From a marine gamma proteobacterium HTCC2080 (GTDB lineage Bacteria; Pseudomonadota; Gammaproteobacteria; Pseudomonadales; Halieaceae), in the NCBI GenBank assembly GCA_000169115.1, contig AAVV01000006.1:186001-250000 (forward strand): a DNA stretch of 64,000 nt. Direction: 5' to 3'. Positions 30,160-40,476 of this stretch are shown piece by piece (the first letter of the stretch is position 1; each line of letters starts with the position of its first letter). The notes below the pieces were generated by a model. It worked only from the letters and a program-made list of their open reading frames with translations, had not been told where the DNA came from and did not search any database. The translations under genes were made by a program, and so were the position numbers.

Positions 30160-32649
30160 ATGAGCAGCGAAGACGATCAAGTTTCAGACAAACCTGACGA
30201 AAGCGCAGACGAGGGCGTCCTTGAAGGGGTTTCGGCGCACTACGAATTGGGCTCCGAAGACGTCATCACAGCTAAGCGGGCGCCGGCTCCAGCGTTAGCG
30301 GATGATGTACTGCCCGAAACGCTGGTACTACTGCCATTACCCGGGCGTCCTTTTTTTCCAGGCCAAGTTCAGCCCATTGGTCTCAATCCTGATCAGTGGC
30401 AAAAAACACTGGCCGCCATATCAGAGCAGGGTAAGGGATTGCTGGGATTGGCTTTTGTCGGCGATGTAAATCCTGTCGACGTAATGACCAGTGATTTTCC
30501 CGACATGGGCTGCGTCGTGAGACTGCACAGACCTGCTGGCCAGTCGGACAACCCAGGACAATTCCTTGCACAGGGCATAAAGCGGTTTCGAATTGTTCGA
30601 TGGTTGCGCGAGGATGGCCCCTTCATTGCGCAGGTTGAGTATCCGCGCTCAAAAGGTGACCGCGACAGCGACGAAGTGAAGGCATACGCAATGGCGATTA
30701 TTGCTGCGATCAAAGAGCTGCTGCCACTCAATCCGCTCTACTCTCAAGAGCTCAAGCAATATCTCGGCAATTTCAATCCAAACCAGCCCAGCCTGCTGGC
30801 AGACTTTGCTGCGGCTATGACGACCGCATCGGGGCTTCAGCTGCAGGGTATTCTGCAAACCCTTCCTCTGACAGCACGTATGACGAAAGTACTGGAATTG
30901 CTGCGCCGTGAGAAAGAGGTTGCTGAGCTTCAAGGGGAAATCAGCCGAGAGGTGAACGATAAGGCCTCTGATAGCCAGCGAGAGTTTTTTCTTAAGGAGC
31001 AGATGAAGGTTATCCAGCGGGAGCTGGGAATCTCTAAAGACGATAGGACGTCAGACGCCGAAAAATTTGCCGAGCGAATGTTGACGCGTAATCCTCCAGA
31101 GCATGTTGCCACGCGCTTTTCAGAGGAATTAGACAAGTTGAAGGTGCTGGAGTCAGGGTCACCGGAATATGCGGTGACACGTAATTACCTTGACTGGGTC
31201 AGCGCTGTCCCCTGGGGAGTGTTTTCAGAGGATAACCTAAGCCTTGGACATGCTCGAGACGAGCTCGACCGCCATCATGACGGGCTTGGGGACGTAAAAG
31301 AGCGCATCGTAGAATTTTTAGCAGTGGGTAATTTTAAAGGCACGATTGACGGCTCCATACTATTGCTTGTGGGCCCACCGGGCGTAGGTAAAACCAGTAT
31401 TGGTAAATCTGTCGCTGATGCCTTAGGCAGAAAATTTTTCCGATTCAGTTTAGGCGGTATGCGAGACGAGGCGGAAATAAAGGGGCACCGGCGCACTTAT
31501 ATCGGTGCAATGCCCGGCAAGTTGGTGCAGGCCCTGAAAGATGTCGACGTTGCTAATCCAGTGATTATGCTGGATGAGATCGACAAAGTGGGTCGCTCTT
31601 ACCAAGGTGATCCTGCCTCTGCACTTTTGGAAGTGTTGGACCCCGAGCAAAACAGCGAGTTCTTGGATCATTATCTCGATTTGCGCGTCGATCTTTCTCG
31701 GGTTCTCTTTATTGCCACTGCCAACCAACTCGATACGATCCCGCCGGCGCTTCTAGATCGCATGGAGACAATTCGCCTTTCAGGTTATGTTGCTGAAGAA
31801 AAACTGGCGATTGCGCGTAATCATCTGTGGCCAAAGTTGCTTAAACGGCACGGGGCTAAGCCGCCCCAGGTAAGGATTAATGACGCTGCACTGCGTCTGG
31901 TAATTGATGGCTACTGTAGGGAAGCAGGCGTGCGACAGCTAGAAAAGCAGTTGGCGGCGCTGATGAGAAAATCTATTGTCCAGATTGTTGACAGTGAAGC
32001 ATCTCGTGTTCGGCTGGGCAAAAAAGATATTGCAGAATTATTGGGGCAACCTCGCCATCGCAGTGAGCGACCCCTGCGCGGAAAAGGGGTGGTAACCGGG
32101 CTTGCTTGGACAGCCCAAGGCGGTGTAACCCTACCTATTGAATCTAGCAGAGTTCATACTTTAAATCGTGGTTTCAAGCTCACAGGGCAGCTGGGTGAGG
32201 TGATGAAGGAAAGTGCGGAGATAGCTTACAGTTATGTCATAGCCCAATTAAATAATTTTGGTTGCCGCGAAGATTTTTTTGACACATCACTGGTTCATTT
32301 GCATGTGCCCGAAGGGGCGACGCCAAAAGATGGTCCCAGTGCCGGCATAACAATGGCGACAGCACTACTATCCCTTGCTCGAAGTCAGCGCATAAAACGC
32401 CCGTTGGCGATGACCGGCGAACTAACTTTAACTGGGCGAGTGTTACCGGTAGGGGGTATTCGAGAAAAGGTTGTTGCTGCTCGCAGAGCTCAAATAACCG
32501 AGGTGCTATTACCCTTCGCTAATCGCGGGGACTATGAAGAGCTGCCCGATTATTTAACGGCGGACATGACCGCGCACTTTGTGCGAGGTTTTGATGAGGT
32601 TTTTGAAATCGTATTTGGTGGAGCGGCAGCTAAGCGGCCTCTCCATTAA
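30160..32649 (+). CDS. lon: ATP-dependent protease Lon
   Basis: An 829-residue AAA+ serine protease. It has an acidic N-terminal tail, the LON substrate-binding domain (LPLPGRPFFPGQVQPI), a coiled-coil region, Walker A GPPGVGKTSIGK, Walker B VIMLDEIDK, and the protease domain with the catalytic Ser in PKDGPSAG and Lys in REKVVAARR. ATG at 30160 has GGGCAGG 5 nt upstream; earlier in-frame Met codons lack proper spacing. The acidic N-terminal extension and proximity to a DUF1820 gene suggest a second-type Lon (as the AsrA-like Lon of pseudomonads) rather than the clpX-linked copy. That subtype is inference. Confidence 0.93.
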   Translation: MSSEDDQVSDKPDESADEGVLEGVSAHYELGSEDVITAKRAPAPALADDVLPETLVLLPLPGRPFFPGQVQPIGLNPDQWQKTLAAISEQGKGLLGLAFVGDVNPVDVMTSDFPDMGCVVRLHRPAGQSDNPGQFLAQGIKRFRIVRWLREDGPFIAQVEYPRSKGDRDSDEVKAYAMAIIAAIKELLPLNPLYSQELKQYLGNFNPNQPSLLADFAAAMTTASGLQLQGILQTLPLTARMTKVLELLRREKEVAELQGEISREVNDKASDSQREFFLKEQMKVIQRELGISKDDRTSDAEKFAERMLTRNPPEHVATRFSEELDKLKVLESGSPEYAVTRNYLDWVSAVPWGVFSEDNLSLGHARDELDRHHDGLGDVKERIVEFLAVGNFKGTIDGSILLLVGPPGVGKTSIGKSVADALGRKFFRFSLGGMRDEAEIKGHRRTYIGAMPGKLVQALKDVDVANPVIMLDEIDKVGRSYQGDPASALLEVLDPEQNSEFLDHYLDLRVDLSRVLFIATANQLDTIPPALLDRMETIRLSGYVAEEKLAIARNHLWPKLLKRHGAKPPQVRINDAALRLVIDGYCREAGVRQLEKQLAALMRKSIVQIVDSEASRVRLGKKDIAELLGQPRHRSERPLRGKGVVTGLAWTAQGGVTLPIESSRVHTLNRGFKLTGQLGEVMKESAEIAYSYVIAQLNNFGCREDFFDTSLVHLHVPEGATPKDGPSAGITMATALLSLARSQRIKRPLAMTGELTLTGRVLPVGGIREKVVAARRAQITEVLLPFANRGDYEELPDYLTADMTAHFVRGFDEVFEIVFGGAAAKRPLH

Positions 32650-32659
32650 GAAAATTCTC

Positions 32660-33643
32660 TCAAGGTGCGGCCGCGGTAAGAATTGCTCGGATGGGTGCGG
32701 CGTGGCCCTCTGCAGTGAGGGTTGCATTTTCGCTGTCTAGAAATTGCTCCAGTGAGTGGAAGGTCATCCACGGTGTGGTGCGCTGTTCCTGCGTAGATGT
32801 GGTGCTAACATCAACTATCTGAGCATTTTTAAACCCAACTTTTTCAAGCCACCCGCGAAGTGTCACCGCACTGGGTAGACACCAAACGTTACCCATTCTG
32901 GCGTAACGATTTGGGGGGATAAAAACGGTGTTGGGGCCGCCTTCAACGACCAGTGTTTCTAATATCAATTGCCCGTCACTTCGTAGCGCATCACGGAGCT
33001 CGATGAGATGGTCTAGCGGCGATCGACGGTGATACAAAACCCCCATTGAAAACACTGTATCGAAGGCGCGAAGTTTTGAAGGTAGTTGCTCAAGCGTGAT
33101 GGGCAACACATTAATGTTTGGCTGGCGTAAGTAATGCTGTATTGCCCTAAATTGTAAGTTAAATAATGGACTGGGGTCGATGCCGATAACCTCCTTTGCG
33201 CCAGCTCCTAGCATCCTCCAGCTGTGGTATCCGCTACCACAACCGACATCTAAAACTCGGCGTTGAGATAGATCATGTAGGGCACCTTCAAGGCGGTGCC
33301 ACTTCCAGTCGGACCGCCATTCAGTATCAAGGTGTAGATCAAAAAGTTGAAAGGGTCCTTTGCGCCAAGGATGCAAACCTTGCAAGGCTGTTGTGAGCTG
33401 TGTGCGCTCGCCTTCAGTGATGGATCCTGTGCAACCTACTCGGTCATTGCAAAGATTGACGGTGTCGGCGCAAATTTTTGGGAGTGACAATAAAGCTTCA
33501 TGCCAACGTGGAATGTCACCGTACCGTGCGCTTGAGAAGCCCTGGGCGAGCTGGCTTGGCAGTTGTGTTAGCCATGGCTCCAGCAGAGTGCCTGTCCAGC
33601 GCTCCTGCAGGGCCATTAGGTCTGCCGCTACGATTCCATCCAT
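32660..33643 (-). CDS. cmoB: tRNA U34 carboxymethyltransferase CmoB
   Basis: A 327-residue SAM-fold enzyme that uses carboxy-SAM to convert 5-hydroxyuridine 34 to 5-oxyacetyluridine in tRNA. Family features include HPWRKGPFQLF...LDTEWRSDWKW (in part), the SAM motif VLDVGCGSGYHSWRM, IGIDPSPLFNLQF and GVLYHRRSPLDHL. CmoA, which makes carboxy-SAM and is often adjacent, is not found next to it in this window. The gene converges on lon with only 10 bp between stops and no obvious terminator. Confidence 0.94.
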   Translation of the reverse strand: MDGIVAADLMALQERWTGTLLEPWLTQLPSQLAQGFSSARYGDIPRWHEALLSLPKICADTVNLCNDRVGCTGSITEGERTQLTTALQGLHPWRKGPFQLFDLHLDTEWRSDWKWHRLEGALHDLSQRRVLDVGCGSGYHSWRMLGAGAKEVIGIDPSPLFNLQFRAIQHYLRQPNINVLPITLEQLPSKLRAFDTVFSMGVLYHRRSPLDHLIELRDALRSDGQLILETLVVEGGPNTVFIPPNRYARMGNVWCLPSAVTLRGWLEKVGFKNAQIVDVSTTSTQEQRTTPWMTFHSLEQFLDSENATLTAEGHAAPIRAILTAAAP

Positions 33644-34001
33644 CCGTGCATCCTTAAGAAAAGAGACAATCTTGGTACTTGCTTGTATTTTACGATTTTA
33701 AATACGCTGTGGTTGCTATTTTTAAACTGAGTCTAGAGCGGCCCGCCACGATGAAGCTGTTGTGGGTATGCTCACACAGCCCCGTGGATGGTTATAAATA
33801 TGTCAGAGCGGGAAAACAAAAAATGCGCGCGTTATTTTAGGCCCCTCATTTCAAAAAGTGCCATGAAGTGCGTGCTAAGCTAGTGCAGCTTTCATTTTAT
33901 GTAGTCATAAAATTCCAACCTATCATCGTCAGTAGTTGGCAGCGAGGTTACTGCTGATCCATAATTCGGGATCGCTTGCCAATGGACCTCTGGAAATAAT
34001 C
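33644..34001. other. Gene-less spacer with divergent promoters, 358 bp
   Basis: It separates cmoB (minus) from the aminotransferase (plus), so promoters of both are expected. An in-frame extension of the aminotransferase back to 33936 exists but has no family similarity. Nothing else recognisable was seen. Confidence 0.5.
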
Positions 34002-35189
34002 ATGTTTGAAGAATTACCTATATTGCCTCCAGATTCCATTCTTGGCCTGGCGGCTGAATGCCGAGCTGACCCGAATCCCGATAAGGTCGATCTGACGATT
34101 GGCATCTATATGGACGAGTCAGGCAATTGCCCCGTCTTTAATGCTGTTCGATTGGCTCAACATCAACTCGTAGATGAGGAGCAGACCAAGTCCTACATAC
34201 CCCCCCAGGGCGACCCAAATTTTATAAAGGGCCTGGTCGAGCTTGTTGTCGGGGCCGATGCTCTGGCCGCCCGAGCTGGATGCGTCGGCGCGGTTCAGGC
34301 TCCTGGTGGTTGTGGCGCCGTTCGCCTGGGAGCGGAAGTGCTCAAGGCCTCGGGCACTCAGGGTAAAGTTTGGGTGAGCGATCCAACGTGGCCGGTGCAC
34401 ATTCCGTTGATTACGAGTGCTGGGCTGGAGCTGAGCCAATATCGATACTACGATCCAGAGACTCATGGCGTGGATTTTTCTGCCATGGCAGAAGATTTGG
34501 CTGCTGCAGGATCGAACGACATTGTTTTGCTTCATGGTTGTTGTCACAACCCAAGTGGCGCTGATTTGACGCCGGAGCAATGGCGCGAAATTGCCAGCAT
34601 GGCAGCGAAGCAGGGTTTCACGCCGATGGTCGATCTAGCCTATCAAGGATTTGGGGAAGGTCTTGAGACGGATGTTTATGGGCTGAGAACCCTTATTGAG
34701 CAGGTTCCTGAGGTGGTTATTGCAGCTTCACTGTCTAAAAACATGGGTCTTTATCGTGAGCGCACGGGGTTGGCGATTTTTGTGGGCCCCGATTCCCGAA
34801 CCGCAGAGGCAACGGTGAGTCAAGCCAAAGCCGCCGCCAGGCGCATTTACTCAATGCCCCCAGCCCATGGGGCGCTCCTGGCGGGACGCGTTTTGGGCGA
34901 CCCTATCTTGCGCGCTGATTGGGAGGCTGAGTTGACCGCAATGTGTGCTCGCATCAACGGCCTGCGTTCTGAGTTTCAACGTCGGCTTGAGGAGGCGACG
35001 GGCCGAGATTTTGGTTTCATCGCAAAAGAAAAAGGGATGTTTTCTTTCTTGGGCTTAACTGAGGATCAAGCTCGTAGCGTTAGATCCGAGCGGGGCCTTT
35101 ACATGTTGAACTCATCACGAATTAACATCGCCAGTTTGAACGCTCAAAACATGGATCGTGTGGTCGCGGCGGTGGCTTCGGTGCTTTAA
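34002..35189 (+). CDS. Aspartate/aromatic amino acid aminotransferase
   Basis: A 395-residue fold-type I PLP enzyme of the class I family that includes AspC and TyrB. It begins with FEELPILPPDSILGLAAE, close to the family start. The substrate/PLP motif CCHNPSGADLT is present, DLAYQGFGEG follows, and the PLP lysine lies in SLSKNMGLYRERTGL. The C-terminal GMFSFLGL and RINIASLN segments are also typical. It transfers amino groups between aspartate or aromatic amino acids and 2-oxoglutarate. Whether it prefers aspartate or aromatic substrates cannot be decided here. ATG at 34002 is chosen over 33936. It is convergent with uup, 7 bp apart. Confidence 0.9.
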   Translation: MFEELPILPPDSILGLAAECRADPNPDKVDLTIGIYMDESGNCPVFNAVRLAQHQLVDEEQTKSYIPPQGDPNFIKGLVELVVGADALAARAGCVGAVQAPGGCGAVRLGAEVLKASGTQGKVWVSDPTWPVHIPLITSAGLELSQYRYYDPETHGVDFSAMAEDLAAAGSNDIVLLHGCCHNPSGADLTPEQWREIASMAAKQGFTPMVDLAYQGFGEGLETDVYGLRTLIEQVPEVVIAASLSKNMGLYRERTGLAIFVGPDSRTAEATVSQAKAAARRIYSMPPAHGALLAGRVLGDPILRADWEAELTAMCARINGLRSEFQRRLEEATGRDFGFIAKEKGMFSFLGLTEDQARSVRSERGLYMLNSSRINIASLNAQNMDRVVAAVASVL

Positions 35190-35196
35190 GAAGCCT

Positions 35197-37092
35197 TTAT
35201 TGCTCCAACGCTGACCAGCGTTCAATGGCACTCTCGAGATCACTGTTGAGTTTTTCAAGATTATCTAACTGCTTGCGAACAATGTCCGCTGGCTGCTGAT
35301 AAAAGTCAGGCGATGCAATCTCCAGCTCTAGCAGAGCCTGCTGCTCCTCTAAGCCCTCTATGTGGGCAGGGAGGCCGTCTAACTCACGCTGCTCTTTGTA
35401 ACTGAGCTTTCTTCTGGGCTTGGCTTTGGCCTCAGTCACCGCATCATCAACCATGGCAATTTTCTTAGAGGTTGTTGTCGGGCTTCCATCGGCTGCTTCC
35501 GCCACTAGGCGGCCCCCCCTTGATTCCCAATCGCTATAACCTCCTGCTTGTTCTTCGATTGAGCCATCTTCCCCCATAACAAGTAAGCTGGTGACAACAC
35601 TATCCATAAAATCGCGATCGTGACTGACTAATAAAAGTGTTCCCTTAAAATCGGCCAAAATTTCTTCCAGCAGTTCGAGGGTTTCTATATCTAAATCATT
35701 TGTGGGTTCGTCAAGTACGAGTAGGTTCGCAGGACGCGTAAACAGCCGCGCGAGAATAGCTCGATTACGTTCGCCTCCTGACAGGGCCTTTACCGGAGTT
35801 CGCACCCGCTCGGGTGTGAAGAGGAAATCACCAAGATAGCTGATGGCGTGTCGCCTTCGACCATTGATCTCAATGAACTCCTGCCCACCGCAAATGTTAT
35901 CGATTAAGTTTGCCTCGGGATCGAGCTGGCCCCTCAGCTGATCAGAGTAGGCCACCTCAAGCCGTGTGCCGACTTGAACCTCGCCGCTTTCAGGCTGGAG
36001 CTCGCCAAGCAGAAGTTTCACGAGCGTTGTTTTACCAATACCGTTACGCCCTACGATACCAACGCGGTCGCCACGTTGAATGATGGTTGAAAATCGATCA
36101 ACGATGGGCCTAGAGGCCCATGAAAAACTCACGTCCTTTAGCTCGGTCACCAGCTTCCCTGAGGCTCGAGCGTCTTCTACACTAAAGTTTGCGGTTCCTT
36201 GCCGCTCTCTCCGCTGGGAGCGCTCCTCGCGCAGCGCTTCTAGCGCACGCACTCGCCCCTCGTTACGTGTGCGCCGCGCCTTGATGCCTTGGCGAATCCA
36301 CACTTCTTCCTCGGCCAGTTTTTTATCAAATAGAGCGTTGGCTCTAGCTTCGGAGGCGAGTTCTTGCTCTCTGAATTGTAGAAATCCCCGGTAATCCCCC
36401 TGCCATAGAGACATATGACCGCGCTCTAGCTCGGCCATGCTAGTGACGCAATTTTGCAAAAAACGCCGATCATGACTGATCACGACCAGTGCCCCTCTAA
36501 AGCTTTTGAGGTGGCCCTCCAGCCACTCGATAGTGGGTATGTCGAGGTGGTTCGTTGGCTCGTCGAGTAACAGTATGTCAGGCTGGGTAACCAGCGCTCT
36601 TGCCAGCGAAACCCTGCGACGCCAACCGCCAGAAAGTGCGGCCATCGACGTGTCTGTGGGTAAGCCTAGCTGCGAAATGACCGTTTCAACACGTTGCTGC
36701 AGCTGCCAACCGTCCTCGGCCTCCAAAGCTTGTTGAATGTTGGCCAATTCATCCATATCGGCTTCTGATCCAGACGCAATGATTTGGTGGTAGCGGGCCA
36801 AGAGTCGACCAGCGGCTTCTAGGCCTCCGGCAACAACGTCGTAAACGGTTACGTCTTCTCCGTCCGGTAATTCCTGCTCAAGGCGCGCTAGTCGCGCCCC
36901 TGGTTTTAGCCATCGTTCTCCAGCATCGGGATTTAGCTCTCCCGCTAAAATTTTAAACAGCGTCGTTTTGCCTGCACCGTTACGACCCAGCAGGCCAACT
37001 CGTTGGCCTGAATCCAAGTTCATGCTTACTCGATCAAGGATGACATGGGTGCCAAAGTGAAGTTCAACCTCGTCTAAGCGCAACAGGGGCAT
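35197..37092 (-). CDS. uup: ABC-F ATPase Uup
   Basis: A 631-residue soluble ABC-F protein with two ATPase domains. Walker A motifs are GLLGRNGAGKTTL and GIVGRNGIGKTTL; signatures are LSGGWRRRVSLARAL and LSGGERNRAILARLF; Walker B motifs are LLLDEPTNHLD and LVLDEPTNDLD. The C-terminal region (KLSYKEQRELDGLPAHIEGLEE, in part, then helical) is the Uup-specific coiled-coil. ABC-F proteins act on ribosomes, and Uup also affects transposon excision and replication-fork structures. There are no membrane segments. Confidence 0.92.
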   Translation of the reverse strand: MPLLRLDEVELHFGTHVILDRVSMNLDSGQRVGLLGRNGAGKTTLFKILAGELNPDAGERWLKPGARLARLEQELPDGEDVTVYDVVAGGLEAAGRLLARYHQIIASGSEADMDELANIQQALEAEDGWQLQQRVETVISQLGLPTDTSMAALSGGWRRRVSLARALVTQPDILLLDEPTNHLDIPTIEWLEGHLKSFRGALVVISHDRRFLQNCVTSMAELERGHMSLWQGDYRGFLQFREQELASEARANALFDKKLAEEEVWIRQGIKARRTRNEGRVRALEALREERSQRRERQGTANFSVEDARASGKLVTELKDVSFSWASRPIVDRFSTIIQRGDRVGIVGRNGIGKTTLVKLLLGELQPESGEVQVGTRLEVAYSDQLRGQLDPEANLIDNICGGQEFIEINGRRRHAISYLGDFLFTPERVRTPVKALSGGERNRAILARLFTRPANLLVLDEPTNDLDIETLELLEEILADFKGTLLLVSHDRDFMDSVVTSLLVMGEDGSIEEQAGGYSDWESRGGRLVAEAADGSPTTTSKKIAMVDDAVTEAKAKPRRKLSYKEQRELDGLPAHIEGLEEQQALLELEIASPDFYQQPADIVRKQLDNLEKLNSDLESAIERWSALEQ

Positions 37093-37184
37093 AGTCGTGT
37101 TCCAGATTTAGGGGCGGGCAGTGTACGCCATCCCATTCCAGTCTCCGAATCGGTTAAAATGGGGAGCTTGATAAGGAGTAAGTC

Positions 37185-38216
37185 GTGTACCCACATGTTA
37201 CTGATAACAACGATCGGTGGATCGCTCGCTGGTTAACTGTCTGCGCCGTCGTTATTTTTGGAATGATCCTCTTGGGCGGCGTCACACGCTTGACCGACTC
37301 AGGTCTGTCGATGGTGGAGTGGCAGCCAATTATGGGCGCGATCCCGCCATTAAGTGCGGCTGATTGGGAAGTGGCTTTCGCGAAATATCAGCAATATCCC
37401 GAGTTCCAAAAAATTAATTATGGGATGGATTTGGCGGGTTTTAAGGTTATTTTTCTCTATGAATATTTGCATCGCGTGCTCGGCCGCTTAATCGGGCTAT
37501 TGTACTTTTTTCCCATGGTGTTTTTCATGGCCAGAGGGATGGTGCGGCGGCCGCTAGTGCCGAAGCTGCTAGTGTTATTTGTACTCGGGGGCTGTCAGGG
37601 TTTACTTGGGTGGTACATGGTGAAGAGTGGGCTGGTAGACCGGCCAGATGTTTCACAGTATCGATTGACCGCACATCTAGGCCTTGCGGTGCTCGTTTAC
37701 GGTTATATGGTGTGGTTGGTTATCCAAATTACTTCGCCACACCGCCGCTTACCTAATAACCCGCCCATGAGAATCATGGGTCTTGTCGCCTTGGTCTACC
37801 TCATGATACTGAGCGGGGGCTTCGTTGCGGGTACGGACGCTGGAATAAGCTATCCCACCTGGCCGCTGATGGGTGACCATTTTATCCCACCGTCGATTTA
37901 CGCTGAGGGTTGGGTGTCGGCCTTTGAGCAGGTTACGACGATCCAGTTCAACCATCGAATGTTTGCTTACGCTCTTGCACTGCTTGTTGCCGCTATAGCG
38001 CTCGTTAATCTCCGTGCAAGCACTGATCTGAGGGTTAAATGGGGGGCAGGTGCCATGGCTGTTGCGCTCGTTTGCCAGGTAACCCTTGGTATCTCCACGT
38101 TGTTGACCTATGTGGCAGTGCCTGTAGCGGCAGCACATCAGGGGGGGGCAGTTGTCTTGCTGACGGCTGTTTTGTTCTTTTCCCACGCTCGTTTAACCGA
38201 ACGCTCACGTTTATAA
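37185..38216 (+). CDS. ctaA: Heme A synthase (COX15/CtaA)
   Basis: A 343-residue inner-membrane enzyme converting heme O to heme A for cytochrome c oxidase. Eight hydrophobic segments and the heme-ligand histidines are visible in EYLHRVLGR, LTAHLGLAVL, FNHRMFAYAL and AAHQGGAVV. The GGVTRLTDSGLSMVEWQPIMG start is characteristic of the COX15-type enzyme of proteobacteria and mitochondria. GTG at 37185 is supported by AAGGAG 7 nt upstream. It occurs apart from other cox genes in this window. Confidence 0.93.
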   Translation: MYPHVTDNNDRWIARWLTVCAVVIFGMILLGGVTRLTDSGLSMVEWQPIMGAIPPLSAADWEVAFAKYQQYPEFQKINYGMDLAGFKVIFLYEYLHRVLGRLIGLLYFFPMVFFMARGMVRRPLVPKLLVLFVLGGCQGLLGWYMVKSGLVDRPDVSQYRLTAHLGLAVLVYGYMVWLVIQITSPHRRLPNNPPMRIMGLVALVYLMILSGGFVAGTDAGISYPTWPLMGDHFIPPSIYAEGWVSAFEQVTTIQFNHRMFAYALALLVAAIALVNLRASTDLRVKWGAGAMAVALVCQVTLGISTLLTYVAVPVAAAHQGGAVVLLTAVLFFSHARLTERSRL

Positions 38217-38352
38217 CCGCCCCACTAAAGAGCAAGCCAAAACTTGAACACACCCGCTTGGCGTTTATTAGCGCGTTGCATCTTGGAGATGTAGTGACAT
38301 ACCCTGTCGCAATTGATCATTTTTAGTTGTTGCCAAGCTGAGTGGGGGTTTC

Positions 38353-40476
38353 ATGGGAATTGCCGAAGACGATGTGCTACTGGCATGTCTGGTCATCGTG
38401 GCTAGACACCATGGACTCGCGGCTACTCCTGAATCCTTACGAGCTGGCCTTCCTATCGCAGAGGGGGGCATAAATGCAAGTTTGCTACAGCGAGCCGCCC
38501 GCAGGGTCGGGTTACACAGCCGGCTGAAAAAGCTTTCACTTGGCAATATTCCTACTAGTGTTTGTCCCGCCATCCTGCTTTTGGAAAACGGCGACGCTTG
38601 CGTTTATTTGGGCCAAAATAAAGCGGGTGGTGTTGACGTTATATACCCTAGGCTGGTGAACGCACCCGTCGAAGAGGCTCTAGACGAATTGGAAGCCAAG
38701 TTCACGGGCTTTGCCTTGCTGGCACGCCCTAAATTCCATTTCGATAGCAGAGTAGATTCCAGTGACCTGAAGCGCGAGGGGCACTGGTTTTGGTCTGCAA
38801 TCCGAGCAAACATGCCTGTTTATAAGGACGTGTTAGTAGCGGCGTTTTTTATCAACGTGTTTGCCTTAGCCGTTCCGATTTTCATGATGAATGTTTACGA
38901 TCGAGTCGTTCCAAATACGGCTTTCGATACGTTATGGGTGCTTTCGACCGGTGTTGTTCTGGTTCTGGTTGCAGATATGGTGCTTAAGTCGATGCGAGGC
39001 CATTTTCTCGATCTCGCCAGTCGGAGAGTTGATGTCGACTTATCTGCCAAAATTATGGAGCGTACCCTGGGAATGCGCTTGGAGCATCGACCGGCTTCGG
39101 TGGGCTCCTTCGCAGTAAACCTAAGGTCTTTTGAAACACTTAGAGATTTTATTACGTCGACAACGATTACGACGGTTATCGACCTGCCGTTTTCGATACT
39201 ATTTCTAGCCGTTATCGCGTGGATAGGCTGGCCGCTACTTGTACCGGTGTTACTGGGAATACTGGCGATATTGGCGTACGCCCTCGTCTCAAGCAAGAAG
39301 TTGCAGCGGCTGACGGAAACCACGTATCAGGCTGGTGCGCAGCGTAATGCCACACTCATAGAATCTTTGACTGGCTTAGACACTTTGAAGGCTTTGGGCG
39401 CTGAGTCGGTGATGCAGCGCAAGTGGGAAGATACAACACGATTTCTCGCAGGTGTCGGGGTAGATCTCCGATTGGCGACACTGTCGGTCACGCATTTCAC
39501 AATGTTCGCGCAGCAGCTTGTGACAGTAGGGGTGATTATCGTTGGTGTATTCCTAATTTCCGAGGGCCAGTTGACAATGGGCGGGCTAATCGCCGGGTCG
39601 ATGCTCTCCCGTAGGTCAATGCAGCCTTTTGGGCAGGTTGCTGGTCTTATCACTCAAGCACACAATGCCCGGATGGCTTTAAAAACGCTCAACGGTTTAT
39701 TTGAAACACCGACTGAGCGACGCGAAGGCGGTGCTTTTGTCTCTCGAGATAATTTTCGAGGTGATGTCACCTTTAAAAATGTGTCTTTTGCATATCCTGG
39801 AAGTGACGCGGCTTCTGTGTCGGGCATCTCTTTCAGTATTAAGGCGGGGGAGCATGTTGCGATAGTGGGAAGAGTGGGGTCGGGAAAGTCCACGCTAACA
39901 AAACTCGCTATGGGGCTTTATGAGCCGACTGAGGGCGCTGTACTTATCGACGGCATTGATTTGCGACAGCTAGATCCGGGTGAGTACCGAAAGGCTGTTG
40001 GCTATGTGCCTCAGGACGTCACACTATTTCATGGGACTTTGCGAGAAAACATGACGTTGGCACATCGGGGTGTCGAAGACGATGCGCTAGTGCGAGCGGC
40101 TGAGCGCTCTGCACTTATAGATTTTGTGAATCGACACCCGCGTGGTTTTGATATGCCGATCAGCGAGCGGGGTGACTCTGTTTCGGGAGGTCAGCGTCGC
40201 TGTATAGCGCTTGCGCGCAGCTTAGTGCACACGCCGGGGATATTGTTTTTTGATGAACCCACCAGCTCAATGGATAACTCTACCGAGGGCACTATAAAAG
40301 AAGAACTCACAGCCTATTTACCGAGTAGAACGCTATTACTCGTGACACATAGAAATTCGCTGTTGGAGCTGGTTGATAGAATTATCGTGGTTGACGGCGG
40401 AAGGATTGTCGCAGATGGGGCAAAAGACGGTGTTTTGACTGCATTAAAGCAGGGCAAGATAGGGCGAGCACAATAA
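38353..40476 (+). CDS. lapB: Type I secretion ABC exporter, LapB-like
   Basis: A 707-residue ABC transporter with three parts. Residues 1-130 are a C39-like domain lacking the usual DCG catalytic site, so it should hold the substrate rather than cleave it. Six membrane segments follow (about 155-440), then an ATPase domain with Walker A GRVGSGKSTL, signature SVSGGQRRCIALARSL and Walker B GILFFDEPTSSMD. This is the architecture of LapB/RtxB exporters for giant adhesins. Its stop overlaps the start of the LapC-like gene (TAATG). With that protein and the TolC-like pore at 58-60 kb it forms a complete type I secretion channel. Confidence 0.93.
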   Translation: MGIAEDDVLLACLVIVARHHGLAATPESLRAGLPIAEGGINASLLQRAARRVGLHSRLKKLSLGNIPTSVCPAILLLENGDACVYLGQNKAGGVDVIYPRLVNAPVEEALDELEAKFTGFALLARPKFHFDSRVDSSDLKREGHWFWSAIRANMPVYKDVLVAAFFINVFALAVPIFMMNVYDRVVPNTAFDTLWVLSTGVVLVLVADMVLKSMRGHFLDLASRRVDVDLSAKIMERTLGMRLEHRPASVGSFAVNLRSFETLRDFITSTTITTVIDLPFSILFLAVIAWIGWPLLVPVLLGILAILAYALVSSKKLQRLTETTYQAGAQRNATLIESLTGLDTLKALGAESVMQRKWEDTTRFLAGVGVDLRLATLSVTHFTMFAQQLVTVGVIIVGVFLISEGQLTMGGLIAGSMLSRRSMQPFGQVAGLITQAHNARMALKTLNGLFETPTERREGGAFVSRDNFRGDVTFKNVSFAYPGSDAASVSGISFSIKAGEHVAIVGRVGSGKSTLTKLAMGLYEPTEGAVLIDGIDLRQLDPGEYRKAVGYVPQDVTLFHGTLRENMTLAHRGVEDDALVRAAERSALIDFVNRHPRGFDMPISERGDSVSGGQRRCIALARSLVHTPGILFFDEPTSSMDNSTEGTIKEELTAYLPSRTLLLVTHRNSLLELVDRIIVVDGGRIVADGAKDGVLTALKQGKIGRAQ